44,156 nt of DNA from Alphaproteobacteria bacterium (GTDB taxonomy: Bacteria; Pseudomonadota; Alphaproteobacteria; UBA6615), in contig QIGO01000009.1 of assembly GCA_003230015.1 (NCBI GenBank), positions 1 to 44,156 of the forward strand, read 5' to 3'. Positions 7,958 through 16,696 of the stretch are shown here, piece by piece. Position 1 is the stretch's first letter. Each line of letters starts with the position of its first letter. Below the pieces are notes generated by a model. It did not search any database and was not told the origin of the DNA. It worked only from the letters and a program-made list of their open reading frames with translations. The translations under genes and the position numbers were made by a program.

Positions 7958-9271
7958 ATGCTTCAGAAATACCTCTTAACCTTTTGCAACCAAGGCCTGC
8001 TGAGCCTGCTCAACTTCGCACTGAACGTTGCGTTGCTGCGGGCCTGGGCACCGATTGATTATGGCATATTCGCGTTAACCCTGGTCCTGGCGCTGACGAT
8101 AGAGGCGTTGCAGAACGCGCTCGTCAACGCGCCACTGAGCGTCTATGTGCCGGTTATGCATCGGCGCGCGCCGCGAGTGCTGACAGAGATCATGCTGTCC
8201 TCGGTCAGCGCCATCATGGCCGTAGCGGCGCTTATTTGCGGTATCGTCTTCGGATTGGCGGTGTTCGGCGAAGCTCGATACCCACTGCTCACCGCGTTGG
8301 GGGTGGGTGCTTTCATGGGCAGCCAACTGCTGCGCGCCTATGGCAGGTCCTATCTATTCACGCAACTGAGGCCGGCCAGGGTGGCGGTCAGCGATGTGAC
8401 ATATGTGACCGTCGGGTCGACGGTCTTCGTCTTATTATGGTTCGCGCCAGACATGATCGTGCCGGCAACGGTTTTTTGGATTCTCACAATTGCAAATGTT
8501 ATCGCCACGCTGCTGAGCTTCTGGGTCGCTCAAGTGGCCCTGCGGCTCACTCTACGGCGCCGGATATTGCGGCGTTATGCCGAAGTCTGGCGGGATGCCC
8601 GTTGGGCCCTCGCCGGGGTTGTTACAGCCACATTGCAGTCGCGAGCCCATGTCTTGGTGGTCACGGCGGCGTTCGGCGAGGCGGTCTTCGCCGCACTGGC
8701 GGCAGGTGCCGTTCTGTTTGGCCCCATGCGCCTGGTCCTGCAGGCCTGGGGCATGATTACACGGCCCTTCCTGGCGCGGGCGGTGGGGCGACGGGACAGG
8801 CGCGAGATTGTCATGACCAACCGCTTTTCCCTGGGGGCGGTCCTGGCAGGCTACATGGCGTTCGTGGCGCTGCTGTATCTGTTGTGGGATCAAGTAGAAA
8901 TACGGCTCTATGCCGGCAAATATGAGGATATGGAGATCATCGTGGTGTTATGGGCCGCGGTCTCACTGCTGTTCGCGGTGCGGGCGCTTTTCTCCATACC
9001 GCTACAATCGATGCGTCAGTTCAAGCGTCTGGCTTTTGCAACAGCGATGGGTGCGGTGGTTAGCCTGGTTTCGGTGACCATTTTGGCGCTGACTTTAGGG
9101 TTTCAATACAGCGTTGCCGGGGTTGGGCTGGGCGAGGCCGTTAGTCTTGTTTATGTGATTTACATCTATCGTCGGTATATGCGCAATTTGGCGGCCACGG
9201 GACCGTTGGAGAGCGGGAAGAATGGCGCCGGGTATCCGGCTCAAATAGCAAATGGAGCAGGCAACTCATGA
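7958..9271 (+). CDS. Wzx-like lipid-linked oligosaccharide flippase
   Basis: 437 residues from ATG 7958, almost entirely hydrophobic with about 12 predicted membrane segments, in the size range of MATE/MOP-type Wzx flippases. The start MLQKYLLTFCNQG leads straight into the first helix; longer in-frame starts add an unrelated Arg/Cys-rich leader. It would move the undecaprenyl-linked repeat unit to the periplasmic side. The 3' end overlaps the beta-helix gene by ATGA (9268-9271), so the two are translationally coupled. Wzx proteins are poorly conserved, so the call rests on topology and context. Confidence 0.75.
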   Translation: MLQKYLLTFCNQGLLSLLNFALNVALLRAWAPIDYGIFALTLVLALTIEALQNALVNAPLSVYVPVMHRRAPRVLTEIMLSSVSAIMAVAALICGIVFGLAVFGEARYPLLTALGVGAFMGSQLLRAYGRSYLFTQLRPARVAVSDVTYVTVGSTVFVLLWFAPDMIVPATVFWILTIANVIATLLSFWVAQVALRLTLRRRILRRYAEVWRDARWALAGVVTATLQSRAHVLVVTAAFGEAVFAALAAGAVLFGPMRLVLQAWGMITRPFLARAVGRRDRREIVMTNRFSLGAVLAGYMAFVALLYLLWDQVEIRLYAGKYEDMEIIVVLWAAVSLLFAVRALFSIPLQSMRQFKRLAFATAMGAVVSLVSVTILALTLGFQYSVAGVGLGEAVSLVYVIYIYRRYMRNLAATGPLESGKNGAGYPAQIANGAGNS

Positions 9272-10425
9272 AATCGATCGGAACGCTATTGCTGGCAGCG
9301 GGGCTTACGGCGCTCTCGAGCCCGCTGGGCGCGGACGCGCCAGGGGATACAATCGCCGCGGCCAGCGGATCCGCCGAGGATCTGCAGGCCGCCATCGACC
9401 GCGCACAACCCGGCGATACAGTGGTTATTCCCGCCGGGGTTTTCGATTTCACCGGGCAGGTTTTTGCCCCGGACGGGATCAATATACGCGGGATGGGGCG
9501 CGACCGGACGATGCTGGTGAAGCGCGACGATCTGAGCGAATGGAAGGCGATGATTACGGTCGATTGTGCGACGGGGGAGCCGTTCACCTTTTCCGGTATT
9601 ACCCTACAAGGTCGCGGCCGTATCATTCAGGGTGACAGCAAGAAACCCGGGCCGGTACGAGACCAAGGCCTGTATCTGCAGGGCCGGTGCCTGGACTTTC
9701 AGGTTTACGATAGCCGATTTACCAAATTCTCGCGGGCCGGGATTCAAATGCAGGGCAACGCCGGCAGTGCCAGGGGCAATGCCCGCGGGGTGATCTATGA
9801 AAATGAGTTCATCGACAATTGGCATCCTAATCTGGGCTATGGCGTCGAGGTCGTCGGGGATCAGAATAGCTGGGACACGCCGCTGGAATTGGGCACCGTT
9901 AACGCGGTGGTGATGGAGGATAATCTATTCGAACGCACTCGCCATACAGTGGCGGCCAATAACGGCGCGCGTTATGTGTTCCGCTACAATCGGATCGTCG
10001 ACAATTATCCTGACGCGGCGGCTATCGACGCCCATGGCCTGGCCGCTTGGCCGCGGGGGTCGCGCAGCTACGAGATCTATGAAAATACGATCCGCAACTC
10101 AGTGAAGCGGTGGGCGGGCGTCGGTGTGCGGGGTGGCGACGGTGTGATCTTCAATAACCGAATGTGGGGTGTCGGGCTTGGCGTGCTGCTGCTGGTCGAG
10201 CGCTACAAGGACAGCATGGTATATCCGGTAAAGGACCAAATCCGCGACCTTTGGATCTGGGGTAACGAAGTCGATGGCCGGCCCGTCCGCAAGGCGGAAT
10301 TTTGGTCGCGCCAGACGAATGCGCCGAAATTGGTGGCAGAAGGGCGCGATTATCAACTGGCGGTCAAACCCGGCTATGAGCCGTTGGTCTACCCGCACCC
10401 GCTGCGTGAGAAAAGGGCAAAATAG
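9268..10425 (+). CDS. secreted right-handed beta-helix protein (pectate-lyase-like fold)
   Basis: 385 residues. A signal peptide of about 22 residues ends near 'LGADA'. The rest is a parallel beta-helix typical of pectin-lyase-like proteins, opening with 'AIDRAQPGDTVVIPAGVFDF' and followed by repeated strands such as 'GIQMQGNAG' and 'YEIYENTIRN'. A conserved-looking 'AAAIDAHG' patch may be part of the active cleft. Proteins of this fold include polysaccharide lyases and alginate C5-epimerases (AlgG). I do not see the AlgG 'DPHD' motif, so the activity is open. GGAG precedes the start, and the ATGA overlap with the flippase gene suggests action on the same polymer in the periplasm. Confidence 0.75.
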   Translation: MKSIGTLLLAAGLTALSSPLGADAPGDTIAAASGSAEDLQAAIDRAQPGDTVVIPAGVFDFTGQVFAPDGINIRGMGRDRTMLVKRDDLSEWKAMITVDCATGEPFTFSGITLQGRGRIIQGDSKKPGPVRDQGLYLQGRCLDFQVYDSRFTKFSRAGIQMQGNAGSARGNARGVIYENEFIDNWHPNLGYGVEVVGDQNSWDTPLELGTVNAVVMEDNLFERTRHTVAANNGARYVFRYNRIVDNYPDAAAIDAHGLAAWPRGSRSYEIYENTIRNSVKRWAGVGVRGGDGVIFNNRMWGVGLGVLLLVERYKDSMVYPVKDQIRDLWIWGNEVDGRPVRKAEFWSRQTNAPKLVAEGRDYQLAVKPGYEPLVYPHPLREKRAK

Positions 10426-10445
10426 CGACGGTTCGCCGGCTAGTC

Positions 10446-11693
10446 TTACTGGGTCAGGTCCTCGAAAACAGCACGTGAGATGGTCAACAGCTCCGCTCGC
10501 GGCATGCCGCCCGTCAGGGCGTAAGCAAAGGGCTCGTCAATCCAATAAAATGCCGAGACATCGCCTTTGCTGGTGAACCTGAATGCGGTGTCTTTGCCGT
10601 CGTAGGCACGAACGTAGACCGTGATCCGGCGACCGGAATCGTCTTCGTACATGAATTGGGCGGCGGGCAAGCCCGATTCGGCTAACAGCCGGCCGCCGAC
10701 CAGTTGGAACCCCGCCGATACAAGCCGGGGAGGCCGCAAAGGACGACCCAGGCGATTTGAGAGCCATGCTATCAGATGGTCCTCCTGGCTGGCCGTGACC
10801 TCGACGGGGTGAAGAATCTCGGGCACATAGACGAGGTGGGCGCCAATGGCTCTCTCGACATAGTCGGGTGGGCCGGCAATAGAGATTGCAGCCCGCTGGT
10901 CACGCAGTCCCCAGCCGCCTGCCGCTCCGACCAACAGCAGGGCGAGCGCGGCGGCAATGGGTATCCAGACAGGCCGGCGATATCGTGGCGGCGACTGCAT
11001 AACCAAATCGGACATTTCGGCGGGAATGGGCTGATCGATAATGGCGCCAAACAGATTATGAAGCTGTTCATTCTGTTGACGGTAGGCGGCGACGCGGGCG
11101 GCGTCCGCAGCGTCACCGGCTAACCAGACCTCGATCCCGGCGCGCGAACGGGCGTCTAGTTCGCCGTCGACATAAGCATTGAGTTCGGCATCGGTGATGG
11201 GATCGGGCGCGGTCATTTCACCCATCATAACCCTTAAAGATTCCCGGCCGCGCGACAGCCGCGACATCACAGTGCCGACCGGCACGTCGAGTATCTGCGC
11301 GGTTTCCCTGTAGCTCATGCCCTCCAATCCAATCAGAAGAACAACCTCGCGCTGCTGGTCAGGGAGTCTGCCCAGGGCCTGCCCCAAATCGCGGATGGTC
11401 TGTCCCTGTCCTTGTTCGGGAAGCGTTCCCAATTTCGATTCCTGTCTTTCGTCAAATGGGACTTCCGGCGGGCGCCGTTGGAAACCACGGCGCTGATTGA
11501 GGTAACAGTTGCGAAGAATAGTGAACAGCCAGGCGCGGATGTTGGTCTTGCCGCGGAATAGGTGCAGCCGACCGAGGGCCCGTTCCAAACAATCCTGGAC
11601 CAGGTCGTCGGCCGCACCCGAGTCATTCACCAGCGAACGGGCAAACCGACGCAATCGGGGGATCTCCTCGATAATCGCCCGCCTCAGATCCAC
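10446..11693 (-). CDS. ECF sigma factor fused in frame to membrane anti-sigma factor
   Basis: One open frame of 415 residues. Residues 1-159 are an ECF sigma factor: region 2 has 'AADDLVQDCLERAL' and 'NIRAWLFTILRN', and region 4 is an HTH with 'MSYRETAQILDVPVGTVMSRLSRGR'. From Met160 the protein reads like a stand-alone alphaproteobacterial anti-sigma factor: 'DAELNAYVDGELDA', 'AARVAAYRQQNEQL', a membrane helix at about 241-262, and a periplasmic domain to the end. No zinc HxxxCxxC motif is present. Such pairs are normally two genes with an ATGA overlap; here GAAATGACC joins them (see findings). The start is GTG 11693, with GGGAGGG about 11 bases upstream. It follows the EF-hand gene by 70 bp. 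Confidence 0.85.
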   Translation of the reverse strand: MDLRRAIIEEIPRLRRFARSLVNDSGAADDLVQDCLERALGRLHLFRGKTNIRAWLFTILRNCYLNQRRGFQRRPPEVPFDERQESKLGTLPEQGQGQTIRDLGQALGRLPDQQREVVLLIGLEGMSYRETAQILDVPVGTVMSRLSRGRESLRVMMGEMTAPDPITDAELNAYVDGELDARSRAGIEVWLAGDAADAARVAAYRQQNEQLHNLFGAIIDQPIPAEMSDLVMQSPPRYRRPVWIPIAAALALLLVGAAGGWGLRDQRAAISIAGPPDYVERAIGAHLVYVPEILHPVEVTASQEDHLIAWLSNRLGRPLRPPRLVSAGFQLVGGRLLAESGLPAAQFMYEDDSGRRITVYVRAYDGKDTAFRFTSKGDVSAFYWIDEPFAYALTGGMPRAELLTISRAVFEDLTQ

Positions 11694-11763
11694 CGGTTAT
11701 TCGCCCTCCCGGGACGCGCTGTAACAAGTTTGCCGCCCCGAGAGACGGCCGGTCGCGTTTGGC

Positions 11764-12423
11764 TCAGGATATGCCCTCACCTTCTTCCATGAAGCCCATA
11801 TGCCTTGCCGCTTCGTTCAAACCGCCCTCGCCTTGTTGCCAGGTGATGTCGCCGTCGCCGTTGGCGTCGACACCCAAGAGAAGCTGGTCGACCAGCAATG
11901 CGATCTGTTCCACAAGAGGTGCCGCGTCCGCAGCATTCTCGGCGGCGATGACCTGCAGGCCAAGGGCGACGATCTCGTTCGCCCTGTCCACAGCGTTTTG
12001 CGTCGATGCGCCGACATGAACAGCGTGGGCGCGAATATTGTCCGAGGCGTCGTCGCTCTGGGCGGCAAGATCGATGTGTTTGGCGGCGCCGCCAGCAGCC
12101 TTGATGACACCATAACCCAGTCCAGGTCCCGCCGCTTCGACAGATGGATCAACGGCATGCAATATGTGGCGCGCGTGGGTTTGCAGCCACCCAAGGTCAG
12201 CGGGTTTTTGCATGGCGAGGCCAGCATGCAGTGCTGCAATTTCCGCTTCGGCGGCGGCGGTCGGCAGCAACCCCATACCGTCGGGCGTGTCGCCCCATGC
12301 CGTGGTAACGTGGCCCATATGGGCATGTGACATTTTCTCGCCGTCCGTCGCAACAGCCGGCGTAACGGCAGCTGCGGCGACGACCAGGACAAAACCTAGA
12401 CTCAACCCGTGAAGTGTTCGCAT
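11764..12423 (-). CDS. secreted His-rich protein with one EF-hand-like loop
   Basis: 219 residues of unknown function. A signal peptide of about 26 residues (to 'AVA') is followed by a His/Met patch (MSHAHMGH, 31-38). A mainly helical, alanine-rich body with scattered histidines follows, and then an EF-hand-type loop DANGDGDITWQQ at 186-197. Its twelfth position is Gln, not the usual Glu. GGGGAG lies 9 bases before ATG 12423. It is likely co-transcribed with the sigma/anti-sigma gene 70 bp downstream. A candidate ECF promoter lies upstream, so it may be both target and signal partner of that sigma factor. Calcium or metal binding is inferred, not shown. Confidence 0.7.
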   Translation of the reverse strand: MRTLHGLSLGFVLVVAAAAVTPAVATDGEKMSHAHMGHVTTAWGDTPDGMGLLPTAAAEAEIAALHAGLAMQKPADLGWLQTHARHILHAVDPSVEAAGPGLGYGVIKAAGGAAKHIDLAAQSDDASDNIRAHAVHVGASTQNAVDRANEIVALGLQVIAAENAADAAPLVEQIALLVDQLLLGVDANGDGDITWQQGEGGLNEAARHMGFMEEGEGIS

Positions 12424-12477
12424 GTTTCTTGCTCCCCTGTGTGTATATACAAAGTCGAGACGATCGACGTCCCCGCT

Positions 12478-12508
12478 TTGTAAACACCGCAGCGAGAGGT
12501 TTATTCCA
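12478..12508 (-). promoter_or_regulatory. candidate ECF sigma promoter
   Basis: On the minus strand the sequence TGGAATAAA, then about 16 bases, then GTTTAC lies about 55 bp before the ATG of the EF-hand gene. The GGAA-type -35 element is typical of ECF promoters, and the position suits autoregulation of the gene pair. The -10 assignment is uncertain. Confidence 0.4.
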
Positions 12509-12636
12509 TCCGTGAACCAATTAGAGCATGGTTTTCGACCAGGAGTCGCGTACCGGCTTTCGCCCTGGGATGCTCCGGCTTGATGTTTGACGCATAGCTT
12601 TGCGGATCAGACATATCGGCTAGAACGGATATGGCT

Positions 12637-13560
12637 CTAATAACTTGGCCGATGGAGAGGCCAAGACAACTTGCCGAGACCGGTTGCGAACGAGAATCGC
12701 GCCTTGACAAGGGCGGGAGCCTGAATGCGACTTGAGAGCAGATAAGGAATGAAAAAAAGACACACTTGAAAAAGCCCCGTCACCATGTGGCGAAGGGCTG
12801 TGGGCAAGCGACTCTCGCTGTTCTTTAAAGCGACACGAACATGGGTCTGGCTGGTATGGAAGAAACGCCTGGTGCGGAATTGTATCGTCATACGATCGAA
12901 CGGCTGGAACTCGGTGACAACACCGGTGGCGCACCAGAGGATGCGGCGGCCGCGCTTGCCCTGACGGGCAATGAAGTCACTATCCTCGCCGCCGGTACGG
13001 CCAAACTGGGGATCGAAAACGGGAGTGTCGGTCAAACAAGTGTTGCGCCTGATAAGGATGTTACAGGTGGCGCCGTGGGTAATTTCGGCGCCGTCGGGGA
13101 GGAACTGATCACGGGTATAATAGCGCCCGTCGAAATCCCAGCGCGGTGCCTTGCCGCCCTCGAAATCCGGATAGGATGGGCCGACGACGATATCGCCGTC
13201 ATTGCCTATCAAGACATCGATCATATGACACAGCCAGTCTGGTTGGGCTTGCGTGTCATCATCGAGGAAAGCGACCAGGCCGCCCTGTGCAGCCGCTATC
13301 CCGGCATTGCGGGCGTGGGAGATGTTGGGCCGGCGCTCATGGACATAACGCAAGGGCAACGGGCTGGTCCGGGCTCTGGCCTCAATACGCTCGCGCGACA
13401 GGGCGGCAGAGGAATTATCGACGACAATCAACTCGACATTCATGTCAAGGGGGATGCGTTGGCGAAGAACGGACTCAATCGTGCGATCGGCTAAGGCGAA
13501 ACGATCGACGGTGCAGATCACGATCGAGATATCGACGGCCTCGGCCTCAGCGGGGATCAT
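12637..13560 (-). CDS. family 2 glycosyltransferase
   Basis: 307 residues with a GT-A fold. It opens 'ISIVICTVDRFALADRTIESVL', has 'VELIVVDNSS' at about 42-51 and the DxD-type LDDD at 99-102, and contains the common 'NISHARNAGI' segment. A hydrophobic stretch near the C-terminus (FQVCLFFIPYLL) may anchor it to the inner membrane. I chose ATG 13560 because family similarity begins there; the frame extends upstream to 13644 through the neighbouring gene with no similarity. It overlaps the end of the preceding GT2 gene by 14 bp, so the three genes from 14652 to 12637 form one unit. It probably adds a sugar to the lipid-linked repeat unit. Donor unknown. Confidence 0.85.
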   Translation of the reverse strand: MIPAEAEAVDISIVICTVDRFALADRTIESVLRQRIPLDMNVELIVVDNSSAALSRERIEARARTSPLPLRYVHERRPNISHARNAGIAAAQGGLVAFLDDDTQAQPDWLCHMIDVLIGNDGDIVVGPSYPDFEGGKAPRWDFDGRYYTRDQFLPDGAEITHGATCNILIRRNTCLTDTPVFDPQFGRTGGEDSDFIARQGKRGRRILWCATGVVTEFQPFDRMTIQFRTRRFFHTSQTHVRVALKNSESRLPTALRHMVTGLFQVCLFFIPYLLSSRIQAPALVKARFSFATGLGKLSWPLHRPSY

Positions 13561-14311
13561 AATATCCACGCATATAGCGCCACAACACACGCAAAACACG
13601 GAACCCGTATGAGATAGGGTTGAGATGGGATTCCTCTTCGCCATAGTGGGTCGGGATGGCTTGCTCGTCGATCTTCAATCCACGACGGCGGGAGGCGGCG
13701 ATGACCTCGACATCAAAATCGAAAGAGTGGCTTAGCTGCTGCAAAGGCAAATCGGCGACGGCCTTGCGGCTGTAGAGCATGTAACCGGAATGGTAGTCCG
13801 TGAGGCTAAGGCCAAAGACCTTGTTTTCGAGCCAGGTCAGGCAATTGCCGGCAATTTTCTTGTAAAGGGGCATACCGCCCGCAAGGGCCGTGCCGTCCTT
13901 GTGGCGAGATCCTTGGAGAATATCGACCCGGTTGTCGCGCATGTAGTGAACGAATTCGAGCATCTTCTCCGGCGGATACTGGCCGTCGGCATGAAGACAG
14001 ACCGCAAAGTCGGTGCCGGCCTGCAAGCATAATTCCAAGCCCTTGCGAACGGCGCCGCCGTAACCCTGGTTGCGGGGCAACGAGTGAAGGACGACCTTCG
14101 GGTAAATAAGGCTCAATTCCTCCACCGTCGCGGCGGTTTCGTCGGTGCTGCCGTCATTGACAACGAACACGGTTTCGACCACGTCCCAGGCATTCTGCGG
14201 AATACGCTCAATCACCCAGCCGAGGGTCTTGGCAGCGTTGTATGCCGGTATGAAGACGGCGATGCTGATTTCCCCGGTCATGTCGTGGGTTTCTGCAAAT
14301 TGAACGGTCAT
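13547..14311 (-). CDS. DPM1-like family 2 polyprenyl-phosphate glycosyltransferase
   Basis: 254 residues. The GT2 domain starts at 'AVFIPAYNAAKTL' (18-30), with 'VNDGSTDET' at 51-59, 'NQGYGGAVRKG' at 81-91 and the metal motif in 'LHADGQYPP' at 106-114. This is the pattern of dolichyl/undecaprenyl-phosphate hexose transferases (DPM1, GtrB, ArnC-like), which make a polyprenyl-phosphate-linked single sugar on the cytoplasmic side. There is no C-terminal membrane domain, so it would act as a peripheral protein. Its ATG overlaps the stop of the small membrane transporter gene as ATGA (14308-14311), which supports a working pair. Confidence 0.87.
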   Translation of the reverse strand: MTVQFAETHDMTGEISIAVFIPAYNAAKTLGWVIERIPQNAWDVVETVFVVNDGSTDETAATVEELSLIYPKVVLHSLPRNQGYGGAVRKGLELCLQAGTDFAVCLHADGQYPPEKMLEFVHYMRDNRVDILQGSRHKDGTALAGGMPLYKKIAGNCLTWLENKVFGLSLTDYHSGYMLYSRKAVADLPLQQLSHSFDFDVEVIAASRRRGLKIDEQAIPTHYGEEESHLNPISYGFRVLRVLWRYMRGYYDPR

Positions 14312-14652
14312 CGGCCGACGAGCACCACGCCCCCGCTAATGAGCAGGATGCCAAGGGCATAACGGGCGTCCAGGCGTTCACCGAAGACAAAATAGCTCGC
14401 CGCCGGGACAAGCAGGAACGCCAAGGCCATAAAAGGATAAGCGCGGCTAAGCTCGACCGATTGTAAAACCCAGACCCAGGCGAGCGTGGCCAAGCCGTAA
14501 ATCACGAAGGCGGTAAAAAGCGGCGCCAGGACAGAGACCTGCCAAAAATACTCGGCCGACTTGATGCCGTTAGCGGCATATTTGAAGAGCACCTGTCCAA
14601 CCGCGATGGTAATCACAATCGCAATTATGATGGCATTTGTCCCGGACGCCAT
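14308..14652 (-). CDS. SMR/EamA-type small membrane protein, ArnE/ArnF-like candidate flippase
   Basis: 114 residues with four predicted membrane helices and the DMT-superfamily pattern 'LSRAYPFMAL' and 'YALGILLISGGVVLVG'. Drug-efflux SMR proteins share this fold. Translational coupling to a DPM1-like GT2 points instead to a polyprenyl-phosphate-sugar flippase like ArnE/ArnF. The ATG at 14652 is the first gene of the unit that continues into the two GT2 genes. About 140 bp separate it from the end of asnB upstream. The role is inferred from context. Confidence 0.78.
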   Translation of the reverse strand: MASGTNAIIIAIVITIAVGQVLFKYAANGIKSAEYFWQVSVLAPLFTAFVIYGLATLAWVWVLQSVELSRAYPFMALAFLLVPAASYFVFGERLDARYALGILLISGGVVLVGR

Positions 14653-14794
14653 GAGACTCTCTCAATCGGTTGCTAGCAACGGCCCGCGGTAAAATGATTC
14701 CCCTAACCGCCGTGAATCGTCGGCAGACTAGCGCTGCGGCACTAAAATCCAACTGTCGCAATAGGGAGGCGGAATGGCGCAAAAGTAGTAACGA

Positions 14795-16696
14795 TTACCA
14801 GAGCCGCTGTTTGTCGATGAACACCATGTGCCACAATTCAAGCATTACGAGTGAATATACTTGTTTCAGGTAGACAAATTCCCGCGCGTCCATTTTATCT
14901 TTTAGATACTTCACGTACTCGTATTTGAAATACCCTCTATTCTTTACGCTGCTCTCATTTAACGTCATGGCAACGAGTTCTTTGGCCCGTGGATTATTGT
15001 AAAAGAATTCCAGAGGGAAATAGAACGGGTTCTTCGCCCTTTTTACCGAATCCGGCGGCAGTACGCCCTTTGCATACAGACGCTCGATATATTTGTCCGT
15101 TAACCCTCTAATCTTCATTCCGGGCGGCATTTGGAAGGCCAGCTCTATGAGTTTATGGTCAAGAAAGGGCGCTCGCATTTCCAGCGAGTGGGCCATGGTG
15201 TTTTTATCCTGGCGCAACAGCAGGTTGTCCTGCAGCCAGTCATCGAAATGCAACCTCAACAGACGCTCCAGCAGGGGTCCGCTGGCCGTTGCCGACTCCT
15301 TTACCAATGCCTCAGTCGCTAGACATCTATACCGATCTGTATAAACATCCCGGCGCTCGTTACATTCCCACAAAGTGCGAAGATAGACATAGTTCTGGGC
15401 CAGGCTGCGGTCACCGAAATGACGGAGATACTCGATTACGCGCGCTTTACCCTTGTTGCCGAGGTAGGCAGGATAGTTAAAGAGCTTGTTCAGCACCGAG
15501 ACAGGCAGTGCCTCGAGTATGGGAAGCGCTAGGTTGCGCCTGAGAACGCCAGGAACCAGCCGTTGCCAGGTGTCGGTCCAGCGAATGATCTTGTGGAAGG
15601 AATATCCGGCGAACAGTTCGTCCGCCCCCTCGCCGCTTAGCACGACCTTGACATGCTGCGCGGCTGCCTCGGCGAGCTTGTAGTAGGCCAATACCAGGAC
15701 GTCACCGATGGGGCGTTCGAGGTGCCATAAAACCTTGGGCAAGAGGCCCAGATCGTCGGGCACGCATACGACCTCGTGGTGGTCACAGCCGAACCTCGCG
15801 GCAAGGGCGCGGGCCTCCGGAAGCTCGTCTATGGGGGAATCGAACCCGAGGGAGAAGGTTTTGATATTGTTGGAAAATTCCCTCATCTTGCCGACGACCA
15901 GGCTGGAGTCGATACCGGCACTCAAATAGGCACCGACGGGTACATCGGCGCGCAGGGTCAGGCGAACGGCGGCGGTAAATGTCTCGTCAAAGGCGGCCAG
16001 ACAGTCGGCGCGGGACAAGCGAGGCGGGACCGCCGGCACTTGGATGTCCCAGTAGCGCTGGATATCAGCCTGGCCGTTGGCCAAGCGGAGGTAGTGGGCG
16101 GCGGGTAAGACGCTGATATCCTTGAACATTGTCTGGGGCTGAGGGGTGTAGCGGAGCCCAAGATAGCTGTCTATCGCATTGATATTACAGGCTCTTTCAA
16201 TATGCTGGGACTCCAGGATCGACTTCACCTCGGAAGCGAACAGGAAGCGGCCGTGGTCATGATAATAATACAGCGGCTTTTGACCGGCCCGGTCGCGGGC
16301 AATAATCAACTCGCCCCGGCGCCGGTCATACAGCGCTAAAACAAACATGCCGTTGAGTTTGCCGAGAAAATCCATGCCCCACTGCTCATAGGCGTGAACG
16401 ATCGTTTCCGTGTCGCCGTGGGTGCGAAAGATATGGCCCTTGGCCTTGAGATCCTTGGTTAATTCAACGTAATTGTAAATTTCGCCATTGAAACAGACGA
16501 CAAGGCTATGATCCTCGTTGAAAATCGGCTGATCACCCGCCTCAAGGTCTATAATGCTCAGCCGGCGCATGCCCATGGAATAATCGCCGTGTTCGAAGAA
16601 GCCTTCGCCGTCGGGGCCGCGGTGGTGCATGATGTCCGCCATGCGCCGTAACAAGCCCGGCTCCGAAAAACCTTGAAAACCGAATATTCCGCACAT
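14795..16696 (-). CDS. asnB: AsnB-type glutamine amidotransferase (copy 1)
   Basis: 633 residues with both domains of glutamine-dependent asparagine synthetase. The Ntn glutaminase has Cys2 (MCGIFGFQG), 'HHRGPDGEG' and 'FNGEIYNY'. The synthetase domain has the PP-loop SAGIDSS at 259-265, where the family usually has SGG, and 'LSGEGADELFAGY'. In polysaccharide loci such proteins are thought to amidate uronic acids or act on related sugars; closely similar proteins also sit in exosortase-associated loci, but no exosortase is seen here. The last third (about 14795-15120) is noticeably richer in A/T than its surroundings. GAGG lies 13 bases before ATG 16696. It diverges from the GT-C gene across a 320-bp gap with hairpins. 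Confidence 0.9.
   Translation of the reverse strand: MCGIFGFQGFSEPGLLRRMADIMHHRGPDGEGFFEHGDYSMGMRRLSIIDLEAGDQPIFNEDHSLVVCFNGEIYNYVELTKDLKAKGHIFRTHGDTETIVHAYEQWGMDFLGKLNGMFVLALYDRRRGELIIARDRAGQKPLYYYHDHGRFLFASEVKSILESQHIERACNINAIDSYLGLRYTPQPQTMFKDISVLPAAHYLRLANGQADIQRYWDIQVPAVPPRLSRADCLAAFDETFTAAVRLTLRADVPVGAYLSAGIDSSLVVGKMREFSNNIKTFSLGFDSPIDELPEARALAARFGCDHHEVVCVPDDLGLLPKVLWHLERPIGDVLVLAYYKLAEAAAQHVKVVLSGEGADELFAGYSFHKIIRWTDTWQRLVPGVLRRNLALPILEALPVSVLNKLFNYPAYLGNKGKARVIEYLRHFGDRSLAQNYVYLRTLWECNERRDVYTDRYRCLATEALVKESATASGPLLERLLRLHFDDWLQDNLLLRQDKNTMAHSLEMRAPFLDHKLIELAFQMPPGMKIRGLTDKYIERLYAKGVLPPDSVKRAKNPFYFPLEFFYNNPRAKELVAMTLNESSVKNRGYFKYEYVKYLKDKMDAREFVYLKQVYSLVMLELWHMVFIDKQRLW

Noticed and set aside
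13561-13644. Upstream extension of the GT2 at 12637-13560
   Set aside because: It lies inside the preceding GT2 gene and shows no GT similarity.
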